Assembly: GCA_003222035.1 (NCBI GenBank)
Contig: QHUS01000070.1
Span: 1 to 43,448 of the forward strand
Length of the DNA stretch: 43,448 nt
Reading direction: 5' to 3'
Source: Gemmatimonadota bacterium
Lineage (GTDB): Bacteria > Gemmatimonadota > Gemmatimonadetes > Gemmatimonadales > GWC2-71-9
Both the position numbers and the translations under genes were made by a program. Position 1 is the first letter of the stretch; every line of letters starts with the position of its first letter. The notes under the pieces were generated by a model that was given only the letters and a program-made list of their open reading frames with translations, was not told the DNA's origin and did no database searches. This document shows, in pieces, positions 27,638 through 38,002 of this stretch.

Positions 27638-29166
27638 ACCTCGACCTCGCGCAGTCCGGCGACCTGCTGCAGGCCCTGCTGCCCGAGCTCGTGCTCACGG
27701 GCTCAGGGCTGGTGCTCCTGCTCGTGATCGCCTGGCGCCACCGCACCGCTGCCGATCTGCGGCTGGCGGCGTGGGTCACCCTGGCGGGCCTCGCCGCCGC
27801 CGGCGCCGCGGCGTGGTGGCTGTGGTGGCACACCGCGCGCGCGATCGGGAGCCCGGGAATGATCGCTGTGGACGACTTCCGCTTCGTCGCGGATTGGCTG
27901 CTCCTGGGGACGGCCGGCCTCACGGTGCTCGTGTCGTTCGACTACCTCGAGCGCGAGCGTCTGCTCGCGCCCGAGTATTACGCGCTCCTGCTGTTCGCGA
28001 CCCTGGGGATGCTGCTGATGGTCGGCGGGGACGATCTCATGGTGGTGTTCCTCGGCCTCGAGCTCATGTCGGTGGCGGTGTACGTGCTGGCCGGCATCAA
28101 CCGCCACAGCCCGGCCGCGGCGGAAGCCGCGCTCAAGTACTTTCTCCTCGGCGCCTTCGCGTCGGGGTTTCTGCTGTACGGCATCGCGCTGGTGTACGGC
28201 GCCACCGCCGCGACCAACCTGAGCCAGATCGGCGCGCAGGTCCGGACCCTGGGGCTCGGCGGCAGCCCGATGCTGCTGATCGGTCTCGGTCTCCTGCTCG
28301 TCGGCTTCGGGTTCAAGGTGGCGGCGGTGCCCTTCCATATGTGGGCGCCCGACGTGTACGACGGCTCGCCCACGCCGGTGACCGGCTACATGGCCACGGC
28401 CGTCAAGGCGGCGGCGTTCGCGGCCCTGCTGCGCGTCCTGGCAGAATCGTTCAGTGACGTCGGGGCATGGCAGCAGATCGTCTGGTGGCTGGCGGTCGCG
28501 ACGATGGTGGTGGGAAACCTGATCGCCCTCGCTCAACGCACCGTGAAGCGCATGCTGGCGTACTCATCGATCGCCCACGCCGGGTACCTACTCGTGGCCG
28601 TCGCCGCCCGGTCGAGCCTTGGCTCCGCCGCCTTCGTCTTCTACCTGGTGGCTTACTCCCTCACCACGCTGGCGGCGTTCGCGCTGCTCGCCGCCAAGGG
28701 CCGGGATGGCGAGCGCGACGTGCTGATCGACGATCTCGCCGGCCTGGCGACCCGGCGGCCGTGGCACGCGCTCGCGCTCGCCGTGTGCATGCTCTCGTTG
28801 CTCGGGTTCCCGGGGACGGCGGGGTTCATCGGGAAGTGGTACATCCTGGTCGCCGCCACCACGGCGCGGCAGCTCCCGCTGGCGGCGGTCCTCGTCCTTA
28901 CGAGCGTCGTATCGGCGGGCTACTATCTCCCGGTGATCATGGCGATGTACATGCAGCCCGAGCCGTCCGAACAGGCGCACGCCGGCATGCGTCTGGGCCG
29001 GCTGGGGGGCGTCGTGGTGGCGGTGTCGGTCGCCGGACTGCTGGTACTCGGCGTTCGCCCCAACCGCCTGCTCGACCTGGCGCGCACCAGCGGCGATGGG
29101 CTGCGCGCGTCACCGGCCGCTCCCGCGGCGACCGCGGTCTCCACGCCCACGCCGACCGGGCGATGA
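27634..29166 (+). CDS. nuoN: NADH-quinone oxidoreductase subunit N
   Basis: NuoN is the third antiporter-like subunit of complex I, nearest to the peripheral arm. The 510-residue protein has about 14 helices. The acidic helix GLELMSVAVYVLAG carries the conserved glutamate, and GFKVAAVPFHMWAPDVYDG the conserved lysine and the discontinuous helix. The IAHAGYLLV and GFIGKWYIL segments are also typical. It overlaps nuoLM by ATGA. The C-terminal ~30 residues are a Pro/Ala/Thr-rich tail. Confidence 0.97.
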   Translation: MNLDLAQSGDLLQALLPELVLTGSGLVLLLVIAWRHRTAADLRLAAWVTLAGLAAAGAAAWWLWWHTARAIGSPGMIAVDDFRFVADWLLLGTAGLTVLVSFDYLERERLLAPEYYALLLFATLGMLLMVGGDDLMVVFLGLELMSVAVYVLAGINRHSPAAAEAALKYFLLGAFASGFLLYGIALVYGATAATNLSQIGAQVRTLGLGGSPMLLIGLGLLLVGFGFKVAAVPFHMWAPDVYDGSPTPVTGYMATAVKAAAFAALLRVLAESFSDVGAWQQIVWWLAVATMVVGNLIALAQRTVKRMLAYSSIAHAGYLLVAVAARSSLGSAAFVFYLVAYSLTTLAAFALLAAKGRDGERDVLIDDLAGLATRRPWHALALAVCMLSLLGFPGTAGFIGKWYILVAATTARQLPLAAVLVLTSVVSAGYYLPVIMAMYMQPEPSEQAHAGMRLGRLGGVVVAVSVAGLLVLGVRPNRLLDLARTSGDGLRASPAAPAATAVSTPTPTGR

Positions 29167-29182
29167 CGGAGGGCGGGCGCCC

Positions 29183-30559
29183 ATGAAACTCCCCGCTACC
29201 ATCTTCCGCGAGTACGACATTCGCGGCACCGTGGGCGAGCAGCTCACGCCCGAGGTCGCGCGCGCCATCGGTCAAGCCGTTGGCACGTTCGCGTGGGAGC
29301 GCCTCGAGCGTGCGCCCAGGTTCGCCGTGGGCCGCGACAATCGCCCCTCGGGAGCCGGATTCGCGCACGCCGTCCTGTCCGGCATCGAAGCCGTGGGCGG
29401 GCATGCCGTGGACGTGGGCGAGCTGCCCACCCCGGCGCTCTACTTCGCGACCCACGTCCTCAACGTGGACGGCGGCATCCAGGTGACCGGATCGCACAAT
29501 CCGCCCGAATTCAATGGCTTCAAGCTGGTGCTCGATGGGGAGGGCATCTACGGACAGGACATCCAGGTCCTGCGCCGTCTCATCGATGAAGGGCGCACCC
29601 CCGGACGTCCGGGCGGTGGCCGGAGCGAGGAACGCTCGGTGCTGCCGCGCTATCGGGACGCGATCGTGCAGCGCAATGGCCCGCTCGCTCGGCCGGTCAA
29701 GGCGGTGGTCGACTGTGGCAACGGCGTCGCCAGTCTCGTGGCAGTGGACACCCTGCAGCAGCTCGGCGCGCAGGTCGTGCCCCTGTTCTGCCAGTCCGAC
29801 GGCACGTTTCCCAACCACCACCCCGATCCGACGGTGCCCGAAAACCTGCGGGACCTGCAGGCGGCGGTCCGCCGCGAGGGCGCGGAGCTGGGCATCGCAT
29901 TCGACGGCGACGGCGATCGCATCGGCGCCGTGGACGAGCAGGGCCGCCCGGTGTTCGGCGACACCCTGTTGGTGCTGTTCGGTCGCGACTTGGCGCAGCG
30001 CATGGGCCGAGGGCACGCGGTGATCTTCGACGTGAAGTGCTCCGAGGTGCTCCCGCGGGAGCTCGCGCGCGCGGGCCTCGAGCCCACCATGTGGAAGACC
30101 GGGCACTCGCTCATCAAGCAGAAGATGAAGGAAACGGGCGCGCCCCTCGCCGGTGAAATGAGCGGCCACATGTTCTTCGGTGGCGACTGGTACGGCTTCG
30201 ACGACGCGTTGTTCGGCGCGGCGCGGTTGCTGCGCTACGTGGCGCAGCAGGGCGGGCCGCTCTCGCGCCTCCTGGCCGATCTCCCTGCCACCGTCTCCAC
30301 GCCCGAGATGCGGGTCGATTGCGCCGACGACCGGAAGTTCGACATCGTGCGGCGCGCGGCAGGACACTTCGCCGCCAAATACCCCGTGTCCACCCTCGAC
30401 GGCGTTCGCATCACGTTCGCGCAGGGCTGGGGATTGTTGCGTGCGTCGAATACCCAGCCGGCGCTGGTACTCCGCTTCGAAGCGGCCACGGCCCCAGAGC
30501 TCGCCGCTTACCGAACCGAAGTCGAAACCTGGCTCGCCGCCGAGACCCGACCCGTGTGA
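29183..30559 (+). CDS. Phosphomannomutase / phosphoglucomutase
   Basis: This 458-residue alpha-D-phosphohexomutase interconverts hexose 1- and 6-phosphates for sugar nucleotide and polysaccharide synthesis. The active serine S104 lies in VTGSHNPPEFNGFK, the metal-binding loop is FDGDGDRIGAVDE (from D241), and the sugar-binding loop is GEMSGHMFF. The domain order and length match the AlgC/ManB type with dual specificity; sequence alone does not tell mannose from glucose preference. ATG 29183 follows GGAGGG with good spacing. It lies 16 bases after nuoN and overlaps the UPF0182 gene by GTGA, so it may belong to the tail of the nuo transcript. Confidence 0.94.
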   Translation: MKLPATIFREYDIRGTVGEQLTPEVARAIGQAVGTFAWERLERAPRFAVGRDNRPSGAGFAHAVLSGIEAVGGHAVDVGELPTPALYFATHVLNVDGGIQVTGSHNPPEFNGFKLVLDGEGIYGQDIQVLRRLIDEGRTPGRPGGGRSEERSVLPRYRDAIVQRNGPLARPVKAVVDCGNGVASLVAVDTLQQLGAQVVPLFCQSDGTFPNHHPDPTVPENLRDLQAAVRREGAELGIAFDGDGDRIGAVDEQGRPVFGDTLLVLFGRDLAQRMGRGHAVIFDVKCSEVLPRELARAGLEPTMWKTGHSLIKQKMKETGAPLAGEMSGHMFFGGDWYGFDDALFGAARLLRYVAQQGGPLSRLLADLPATVSTPEMRVDCADDRKFDIVRRAAGHFAAKYPVSTLDGVRITFAQGWGLLRASNTQPALVLRFEAATAPELAAYRTEVETWLAAETRPV

Positions 30560-33111
30560 AGCCCGCGGCCCGGCGCCGGGCGCTGGTCGTGGGAGTCGGA
30601 TTGTTGGTCGCGCTGCTCGTCGGCGGCCGCTGGCTCGCGCTCGAGACGGCCGAGCGCGCTTGGGGCGTGAGCCTGCCAGGAGGCAGCGCGTACCTGGTCG
30701 CCCGCGACTTCGCACGGCTCGTTTCGGGCCTGCTGCTCGTTGGCGCGGTCGCCTGGAGCACGGCGAACCTGCTCTTCGTGTATCGGTCCATCGGCTCCAT
30801 GCAGCTGTCCCGACGCCTCGGCGATCTCGAAATCGTGGAGGCCGTCCCGCAACGCGTGCTCCTCGCCGGCACGATCGCCAGCGGCATGGTGTTCGGATTT
30901 CTCCTGACACTCGGTACCGGTGACTGGTGGATGGCCGCCGCACTCGCGTCACGCCCGGTGCGGTTCGCGGTGACGGAGCCCGTGCTGCACCGGGACGTGG
31001 GCTATTACCTGGCGCAGCTGCCGTGGACGGAGCGGCTCTGGGCCTTCGCGCTCGTAGCCGTGTGCTCGGCCACCGTGATCGTGGGACTGTTGTACGCGGG
31101 GATCGGCTCGCTGCGGTTCCGCCGTTGGCTCCCCTACGCGAACGCCCACGCCCGGGCCCACCTCGGCGCGCTGCTCGCCTTGCTCGGGGTCACGCTCACC
31201 TGGGGTGCTCTGCTCGATCCGCTCGAGGCCGTCGCCGGGCTGCACGGCACCCTGGCTCCCCACGCGCTCGGCGCCCGCGTCGCCGCGGCGCCGGTGGTCA
31301 CCGCGGCCGGCGTAGTCGCCACGGTCGTGAGCGTGATCTGGGGCCTGCGCGAGAAGCCGGTACTGCTCGTCGCCGCCTGGAGCACAATGCTCGCGGCCTC
31401 ACTGCTGGGATTCGCCGTGATCCCGGCAGCGCTGGCGGGGAGCGCAGACCGGATGGACCTGGCGCTCGCCGCCGAGCGCCAGCGCCTCGAGGGCATCGCG
31501 TTCGGCGTCACCGTGCTGGCCGAGCGCCCCCCGCCGGGGTACGCGAGTCCCGACGCAGCGGCCGCCGCCGTGCCGCTGTGGGATGCCCAACGGGTACTCG
31601 CCGCCGCCGCGTCACGCGCCGATCTGCGAGGCCCCACGCCATCCCGGGCGACACCGGTTGCGGCCGCGCTGTCGCCGCCCACGTCGCAATACGCCGACCG
31701 CTGGGGACGGGCCACCTGGCTCGTCGCGCTCAAGCCGAACGTCGACAGCGTCCTGGCGCAGCAATCGTCGCCTGATTGGACTGCGATGCACCGCGGCGCC
31801 TGGGCGCGGGTCGGGCGGCCGATCGCCGCGATCGAGGACGACACACTCCTCGAGTTCGCACCCGTCCCCACGCGCGACTCCGCCAGCTGGTTCGGCGCGC
31901 AGTTCACGGAGTTCGCCGTGGCGGCGCCCGATACCTGGCCCGCCCTGAGTGAATCGGGCATTGCGCTCTCCGGAGCCTGGCGCCGGACAGCGCTCGCTTG
32001 GGCACTGCAGAGTCCCGCTCTGGCACGCCACGAGACCGACGGCCTGGTCCTGCTGTGGCGGCGGGATGTACGGTCACGCCTCTCCCGGCTCGCACCCTTC
32101 GCGCAGTTCGACGAGCCCGTCCCGATCGTGGCGGACAGCGCCCTGTGGTGGCTGGCCTATGGGTACCTCGAGGCCGACGCCTTCCCGCTCGCGCGGCCGG
32201 TGGACGCAGGCGGAGGGGGAGGGGGAGGGGGGGGGGGAGCCACCCCCGACTCGGTGCGATACCTCCGCGCCGGGCTGGTCGGCACGGTTCGCGCCGGGTC
32301 CGGGGACACGCGACTGTACCTGGCGCCCGGTGCGGACTCGCTCGCCACCGCGTGGGCCGCGCTGCTCAAGCCGCTGATCAGACCATTCGACAGCCTACCC
32401 ACCCAGCTTGCCGGGCGGCTTCCGTTCCCGCGGCGCGCGTTCCGCGCGGCGACGGCGCTCGTGGGGCGCTGGCGCGCCGACACTACGGCGTGGAGACCGC
32501 GACCACGGGAACCGTTCGACATCGTGGCGCCAGCGGGCGACGAGGCGTCCGACCGAGAGGGAAGCAGCAGGGGCGCGGGCACGGGCCCCCGTGTTTGGAT
32601 GGCGCAGGCCTTCGAGGCGGGCAGCACGCTCGTGGCGCTGGTCGCGGCAACCCTCCCGCCCGAGGGGCCGCGTGTGTCGGTCTGGCGGCCCACCCCGGGG
32701 GAAGGCGTGCGCCTGCCGCCCCTCCTGGTCGGCTCGCCCCGAACGACCGCCCCGGGCGTGCCGCGGCTATGGCGGGTTGGCAGCACCGTCTTCTTCGAGC
32801 AGGCGCTCTTCTCCGAGCCCGCCGGCGGCGCGCCCCCGACCGGCATCGACACGGTGTTCCTCGCCTGGGGCGAACGCCGGGGACAGGGTACGAGTCTGGG
32901 CGCGGCGCTTCGCGCCCTGCTCGCAACGAGCGGCGCGAGCACGCCCGCCGACACGACCCTGGCGGCGCGGTGGCGACAGGCGCAGCGCCTCGCGGCGCAA
33001 GCCGACGCGGCCCTGGCCGCCGGCGACCTGGAGACGTTCGGCCACCTGTACCGGCAGTTGAAGGAGCTGCTGGGGCGCGGCAAGCTTGCTCCGACCCCTG
33101 ACCGCCGCTAG
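30556..33111 (+). CDS. UPF0182 family membrane protein
   Basis: The 851-residue product has about seven membrane helices in the first ~310 residues. The segment EPVLHRDVGYYLAQLPW corresponds to the conserved DVSFYLF-like motif of UPF0182. A large soluble, presumably extracytoplasmic, domain follows, and the C-terminus has the family-style helix QADAALAAGDLETFGHLYRQ. UPF0182 proteins have no established function. This copy is somewhat shorter and more divergent than typical 900-1000-residue members. A run of ten glycines near 552-561 is encoded by a G-rich tract. GTG 30556 overlaps the phosphomutase stop. Confidence 0.8.
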   Translation: MKPAARRRALVVGVGLLVALLVGGRWLALETAERAWGVSLPGGSAYLVARDFARLVSGLLLVGAVAWSTANLLFVYRSIGSMQLSRRLGDLEIVEAVPQRVLLAGTIASGMVFGFLLTLGTGDWWMAAALASRPVRFAVTEPVLHRDVGYYLAQLPWTERLWAFALVAVCSATVIVGLLYAGIGSLRFRRWLPYANAHARAHLGALLALLGVTLTWGALLDPLEAVAGLHGTLAPHALGARVAAAPVVTAAGVVATVVSVIWGLREKPVLLVAAWSTMLAASLLGFAVIPAALAGSADRMDLALAAERQRLEGIAFGVTVLAERPPPGYASPDAAAAAVPLWDAQRVLAAAASRADLRGPTPSRATPVAAALSPPTSQYADRWGRATWLVALKPNVDSVLAQQSSPDWTAMHRGAWARVGRPIAAIEDDTLLEFAPVPTRDSASWFGAQFTEFAVAAPDTWPALSESGIALSGAWRRTALAWALQSPALARHETDGLVLLWRRDVRSRLSRLAPFAQFDEPVPIVADSALWWLAYGYLEADAFPLARPVDAGGGGGGGGGGATPDSVRYLRAGLVGTVRAGSGDTRLYLAPGADSLATAWAALLKPLIRPFDSLPTQLAGRLPFPRRAFRAATALVGRWRADTTAWRPRPREPFDIVAPAGDEASDREGSSRGAGTGPRVWMAQAFEAGSTLVALVAATLPPEGPRVSVWRPTPGEGVRLPPLLVGSPRTTAPGVPRLWRVGSTVFFEQALFSEPAGGAPPTGIDTVFLAWGERRGQGTSLGAALRALLATSGASTPADTTLAARWRQAQRLAAQADAALAAGDLETFGHLYRQLKELLGRGKLAPTPDRR
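32209..32238 (+). repeat. G-rich tract within the UPF0182 gene
   Basis: The stretch GGCGGAGGGGGAGGGGGA followed by 11 G and an A encodes ten glycines in the soluble domain. Composition and unit match the tracts in nuoG and fabD. Confidence 0.8.
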
Positions 33112-33122
33112 GTTGCGCCGCC

Positions 33123-34091
33123 GTGCAGTCCCCCCTCCCCCCCCGTCCCGGTACCATCGTCGTCGCGCTCGGCGGCAATGCCGTCGCTCCTCCCGGGGAG
33201 CGGCCGACGATCGCGAACCAGTTTCGGCATACGCGCGCGAGCCTCGTGCCGATCGTGGACCTCGCCCGCGAGGGATGGCGCATCGCGCTGGTCCACGGTA
33301 ACGGCCCCCAAGTGGGGGACGAGCTGGCGCGCAACGAGATCGCCGCCGACCAAGTCGAAGCGCTGCCGCTCGGCGTCCTGGTTGCCGCGACCGCCGGCTG
33401 GATGGGCTACATGATCCAGCAATCACTGCAGAACGCCCTCGCCCGTACGGGCGTCGAGCGTCAAGTCGTCACGTTGATCACGCAGACGTTGTGCGAGGCC
33501 AATGATCCCAACCTGCGGAATCCCACGAAGCCGATCGGCCACGCACTCGATCCGGTGCGCGTCGCGCGATTGCAGGCGCGGGGTATGCCGGTGAAGGAGG
33601 AGCAGCCCGGCCGGTGGCGGCGCCTCGCGCCGAGCCCGCGACCGAGCGCCGTGGTCGAGCGCGAGATGATCCGGCATCTCGTGGCCGCCGGCCACATCGT
33701 GGTCGCATGCGGCGGCGGCGGGCCGCCGGTCTACGACGATCCGCTGCTGCGCCTCGAGGGTCTGGACGCGGTGGCGGACAAGGACCGGGTGGCGGCGATC
33801 CTCGGACGCGAGATCGCGGCCGACGTGCTCCTCATCCTCACCAATGTCGATGCCGTGTATCATGCGTACGGTACGCCGGCCCAGAAGGCCATCCGCCGGC
33901 TCACGCTCGCGCAAGCCGATCACCTGCTCGCGGGGAAAGAGCTCGGCACGGGTAGCATGCGCCCAAAGGTCGAAGCCGCGGCCGATTTCGTCCGGTCGGG
34001 CCGCGGAGAGCAGCGCGCCATCATCGCCGAGCTGGCGGCCGGCCTGCCCGCGCTGAGGGGCGAAGCCGGCACTACGATCGAGAGGAATTGA
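33123..34091 (+). CDS. arcC: Carbamate kinase
   Basis: Carbamate kinase makes ATP from carbamoyl phosphate and ADP (or the reverse) in the cytoplasm. The 322-residue product has the ALGGNAV motif near residue 15, HGNGPQVG for phosphate binding, the VACGGGGPPV loop and a conserved C-terminal KVEAAADF. It belongs to the amino acid kinase family. The usual partners arcA and arcB (arginine deiminase, ornithine carbamoyltransferase) are not in the window. Instead the gene lies two bases before sucC. The start is GTG 33123; the first 10 residues are a Pro-rich tail encoded by a C-rich tract. Confidence 0.95.
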   Translation: MQSPLPPRPGTIVVALGGNAVAPPGERPTIANQFRHTRASLVPIVDLAREGWRIALVHGNGPQVGDELARNEIAADQVEALPLGVLVAATAGWMGYMIQQSLQNALARTGVERQVVTLITQTLCEANDPNLRNPTKPIGHALDPVRVARLQARGMPVKEEQPGRWRRLAPSPRPSAVVEREMIRHLVAAGHIVVACGGGGPPVYDDPLLRLEGLDAVADKDRVAAILGREIAADVLLILTNVDAVYHAYGTPAQKAIRRLTLAQADHLLAGKELGTGSMRPKVEAAADFVRSGRGEQRAIIAELAAGLPALRGEAGTTIERN

Positions 34092-34093
34092 GG

Positions 34094-35223
<1,130 letters not shown>

Positions 35224-35227
<4 letters not shown>

Positions 35228-36093
35228 GCATCTTCATCGACCAGCAGACGCGCCTCGTCGTGCAGGGCATCACGGGACGCGACGGGTCGTTCCATGCCCG
35301 TCAGATGATCGCCTACGGCACGACGGTGGTCGCCGGCGTGACGCCGGGGAAAGGCGGGCAGCGCTTCGACGATACCGTCCCCGTGTTCGACACGGTCGCG
35401 GAGGCGGTGCGGGAGACCCAGGCGAATACGGCGGTCATCTACGTGCCCGCGGCCGTGGCCGCGTCGGCCATCTTCGAAGCCGCGGACGCGGGGATCCCGC
35501 TGATCGTCTGCATCACCGAGGGGATCCCGGTGCTGGACATGACCCGCGTGCTGCCCTTCGTGCACGAGCGCGGCGCGCGCCTGATCGGCCCCAACTGCCC
35601 GGGGCTCATCTCGCCGGGTCGGAGCAAGGTGGGCATCATCCCCGGGAACATCTGCCGGCCGGGACGCGTCGGCGTCGTATCCCGCAGCGGCACCCTGACG
35701 TACGAGATCATCCACCAGCTGTCCACACAGGGATGGGGCCAATCCACGTGTATCGGTATCGGCGGCGATCCGCTCATCGGCACGAACTTCATCCAGTGCC
35801 TGTCGGGTTTCCAGGCGGACGCCGAGACCGACGCGATCGTCATGATCGGCGAGATCGGCGGCACGGACGAGCAACAGGCAGCCGAGTTCGTCCAGCAAAC
35901 GGTGACGAAGCCGGTCGTCGGGTTCATTGCCGGGCAGACCGCCCCGCCGGGCCGCCGCATGGGGCACGCCGGCGCGATCATTTCAGGGTCGAGCGGCACG
36001 GCCGCCGAGAAGATGGCCGCGTTCGCGCGCGCCGGCATCGCCGTCATGAAACGTCCGGCGGACGTCGTCCCTCTCTTGCGGGAGCGGATGTGA
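35224..36093 (+). CDS. sucD: Succinyl-CoA synthetase alpha subunit
   Basis: SucD binds CoA and carries the phosphohistidine intermediate. In the 289-residue product the N-terminal Rossmann fold has [16 protein letters not shown] and [11 protein letters not shown]; the active histidine is H248 in [21 protein letters not shown] and SRSGTLTYE are further family motifs. It overlaps sucC on one side and the EIIA-CBS gene (GTGA) on the other. Confidence 0.97.
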
Positions 36094-36998
36094 AGCTCCG
36101 CGACGTGCTCAGGCCCGAGCACATCGTCGTGCCGCTCGTCGCGACGACGGTGAAGCAGGCGACCGAGGTGTTGGCCGACCGACTGGTCGCGGCCGGCGTC
36201 GTGGCCGATGCGCAACGCCTGAATGCCGTGATCCGCCATACCTGGCCGGAAGACATGGTGAGCGTCGGAGAGCACGCGTTTCTCCCGCATTTTCGCACCG
36301 AGGCAGTCCGCAGCCTCGCGACGGCGGTGGGCATCTCGCCCACCCCCATCCGCTGGGAGAAGGATCCTCATCGTTCGGCGCGGGTCGTCATTTTCATCGT
36401 CGCGCCGCTGCGCGACGCCGCCCTGTATCTCCAGGTCGTTGGCGCCTTCGCGCGCACGCTGGCCGACCCCGAAAACGTGCTCGCGCTGCTCGCGGCCCGC
36501 ACGCCCGACCAGGTGATGGCGCTCGCCGCCCTCGATGTGGTGGAGCTGCCGAGCCAGCTCACCGTGCGGGACATCATGACGCCTCAGGCGATCACCGTCG
36601 GTCCGGACCGGACCCTGGGTGACGTCGCCCGCCTCATGGTGGAGCGCGACATCCGCGCGCTGCCCGTAGTGGACGAGGGGGGCGCGCTCATCGGAATGAT
36701 CACCCATCGAGAGCTCCTCCGGTTTCTCATGCCCCACTTCGTGCAGCGAACCAAGACCGGTGAGTTCCACGCGCCCACCCGCTCGCAGCTGCAGCGCGGG
36801 TCTTCCGATCCGCAGCTCATCCCGGCCAGGGAGGCGATGGCCCGGTCGGTGTTGTGCCTGGCCGAAGACCAGACGCTGTCGGACGTCGCCAATCTCATGA
36901 GCTCGAAGGACGTCGACCGCTTCCCGGTCGTGCGGGAGGGGGTTGTCGTCGGATTTCTCACACGGGCGGACGTCGTCCGCCGCCTCATCGCACCCTAA
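36090..36998 (+). CDS. PTS EIIA (type 2) domain fused to a CBS pair
   Basis: The 302-residue protein starts with a PTS EIIA type 2 (nitrogen/fructose-like) domain of about 145 residues: H67 in [11 protein letters not shown] corresponds to the phospho-accepting histidine. Two CBS domains follow, one opening with [12 protein letters not shown] and one with [12 protein letters not shown]; each ends in a typical GMITHRELL or GFLTRADVV strand. CBS pairs bind adenine nucleotides, so the protein could join PTS-type phosphorylation with sensing of energy state. No HPr, EI or sugar transporter is nearby, which argues for a regulatory rather than transport role. GTG 36090 overlaps the sucD stop; the longer frame upstream is a shadow of sucD. 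Confidence 0.88.
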   Translation: MKLRDVLRPEHIVVPLVATTVKQATEVLADRLVAAGVVADAQRLNAVIRHTWPEDMVSVGEHAFLPHFRTEAVRSLATAVGISPTPIRWEKDPHRSARVVIFIVAPLRDAALYLQVVGAFARTLADPENVLALLAARTPDQVMALAALDVVELPSQLTVRDIMTPQAITVGPDRTLGDVARLMVERDIRALPVVDEGGALIGMITHRELLRFLMPHFVQRTKTGEFHAPTRSQLQRGSSDPQLIPAREAMARSVLCLAEDQTLSDVANLMSSKDVDRFPVVREGVVVGFLTRADVVRRLIAP

Positions 36999-37003
36999 CG
37001 CCC

Positions 37004-37420
37004 ATGCTCACGCTCGCGATCATCAAACCCGACGCGGTCAAGAACCGGCTTACCGGAAAGATCCTCGCCCACCTCGAAGCCGACGGCTTCGTCGTACGCG
37101 CCGCGCGGCTCGTCAAGCTCACGGTGGCCGAGGCGGAGAGCTTCTACGAGGTGCATCGGGCGCGTCCGTTCTTCCGGCCCCTCGTGACCTTCATGACGTC
37201 GGGTCCGGCCCTGGCGCTCGCCCTGGAGCGCGACGACGCCGTCATGCGCCTGCGCGACGTGATCGGGGCGACCGACCCCGCGGAAGCGAAGCCGGGGACG
37301 GTCCGTAAGCTCTACGCCGAGTCCAAGGAGCGGAACGCGATCCACGCCTCGGACTCGCCCGAAAACGCCGCCCGCGAAGTGGGGTTTTTCTTCGCCGAAC
37401 GGGAGTTGCGGGGCCTCTAG
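37004..37420 (+). CDS. ndk: Nucleoside diphosphate kinase
   Basis: Ndk transfers the gamma phosphate between nucleoside tri- and diphosphates. The 138-residue protein has K9 (IIKPDAVKN) for phosphate contact and the phosphohistidine H114 in NAIHASDS. Length and motifs are standard. ATG 37004 lies five bases after the preceding stop; the longer open frame is a shadow. Next to succinyl-CoA synthetase it is a sensible partner, since it redistributes the NTP formed there; complexes of the two are known in other bacteria. Confidence 0.97.
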   Translation: MLTLAIIKPDAVKNRLTGKILAHLEADGFVVRAARLVKLTVAEAESFYEVHRARPFFRPLVTFMTSGPALALALERDDAVMRLRDVIGATDPAEAKPGTVRKLYAESKERNAIHASDSPENAAREVGFFFAERELRGL

Positions 37421-37441
37421 GGCGGGTCGGTGACAGTTCGC

Positions 37442-37470
37442 TTGACGCAAGTGCCACAAGGGTTTAGCTT
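37442..37470 (+). promoter_or_regulatory. Promoter before yceD, possibly giving a leaderless mRNA
   Basis: TTGACG (37442-37447, five of six matches to the -35 consensus), a 17-base spacer and TAGCTT (37465-37470, three of six) form a sigma-70-type promoter in the 59-base gap after ndk. Transcription would begin near 37477, just before ATG 37480, so the mRNA may have almost no leader. No ribosome binding site is seen before that ATG, in agreement. Confidence 0.55.
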
Positions 37471-37479
37471 CGGTTGCGC

Positions 37480-37989
37480 ATGCTACAGGTCGACCTGCGG
37501 GAGCTCGCCCGTGGCGCGGTCGAAACCCGAGCCGACCTCCCCGCAAACGATCCCCTATTCGAGGGCCTCGACGTCGTGCTGACCGACCCGGTGCGCGTGG
37601 CAGGCCGCTTGCAGGCAGCAGGGGAAGGGCGATTCTACTGGCACGGCTCGCTCGGCACGCGCATGGCAGGACAGTGCCGGCGGTGCCTCGCGGCCGTCTC
37701 CGTCCCGGTCGAGGCCACGATCGACGCGCTGTTTTCCCACGATCCGGACGCCCTGGAGGATCCGAGCTCGTACGCCCTGGCGCCCGAAGCCATCGAGATC
37801 GATCTGCGCCCGGCGGTCCGGGAAGAGTTGCTGCTCGCCGTTCCTCGGTGGGTCGTGTGTCGGGAAGACTGTCGCGGGCTCTGCCCGCGCTGCGGGAAGG
37901 ACTTGAACGCCGGCCCGTGCGACTGCCCACCGGCTGTGGACTCGCGCTGGCGGGGACTGGCCGCCCTGAAGGACAAGCTGCGCGACTGA
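37480..37989 (+). CDS. yceD: YceD family (DUF177) protein
   Basis: The 169-residue product has the YceD/DUF177 layout: an N-terminal beta domain and the RMAGQCRRCLAAVSVPVEA motif near 60-77. A C-terminal Cys cluster (CREDCRGLCPRCGKDLN, then CDCP) is probably a metal site. YceD is linked to 23S rRNA handling in plants and bacteria, and it is nearly always next to rpmF, as here. ATG 37480 is chosen over TTG 37474, which precedes it by two codons. It starts the operon that leads into fatty acid synthesis. Confidence 0.92.
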   Translation: MLQVDLRELARGAVETRADLPANDPLFEGLDVVLTDPVRVAGRLQAAGEGRFYWHGSLGTRMAGQCRRCLAAVSVPVEATIDALFSHDPDALEDPSSYALAPEAIEIDLRPAVREELLLAVPRWVVCREDCRGLCPRCGKDLNAGPCDCPPAVDSRWRGLAALKDKLRD

Positions 37990-38002
37990 AAAGGATGACC
38001 TC

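Noticed and set aside
28937..30952. Antisense frame of 671 codons across nuoN, the phosphomutase and UPF0182
   Set aside because: Crosses three well-supported genes; no motif and no plausible start context.
34088..34093. TTG start of sucC at 34088
   Set aside because: GTG 34094 gives the conserved VNLHEYQ start with a better-placed AGAGGA.
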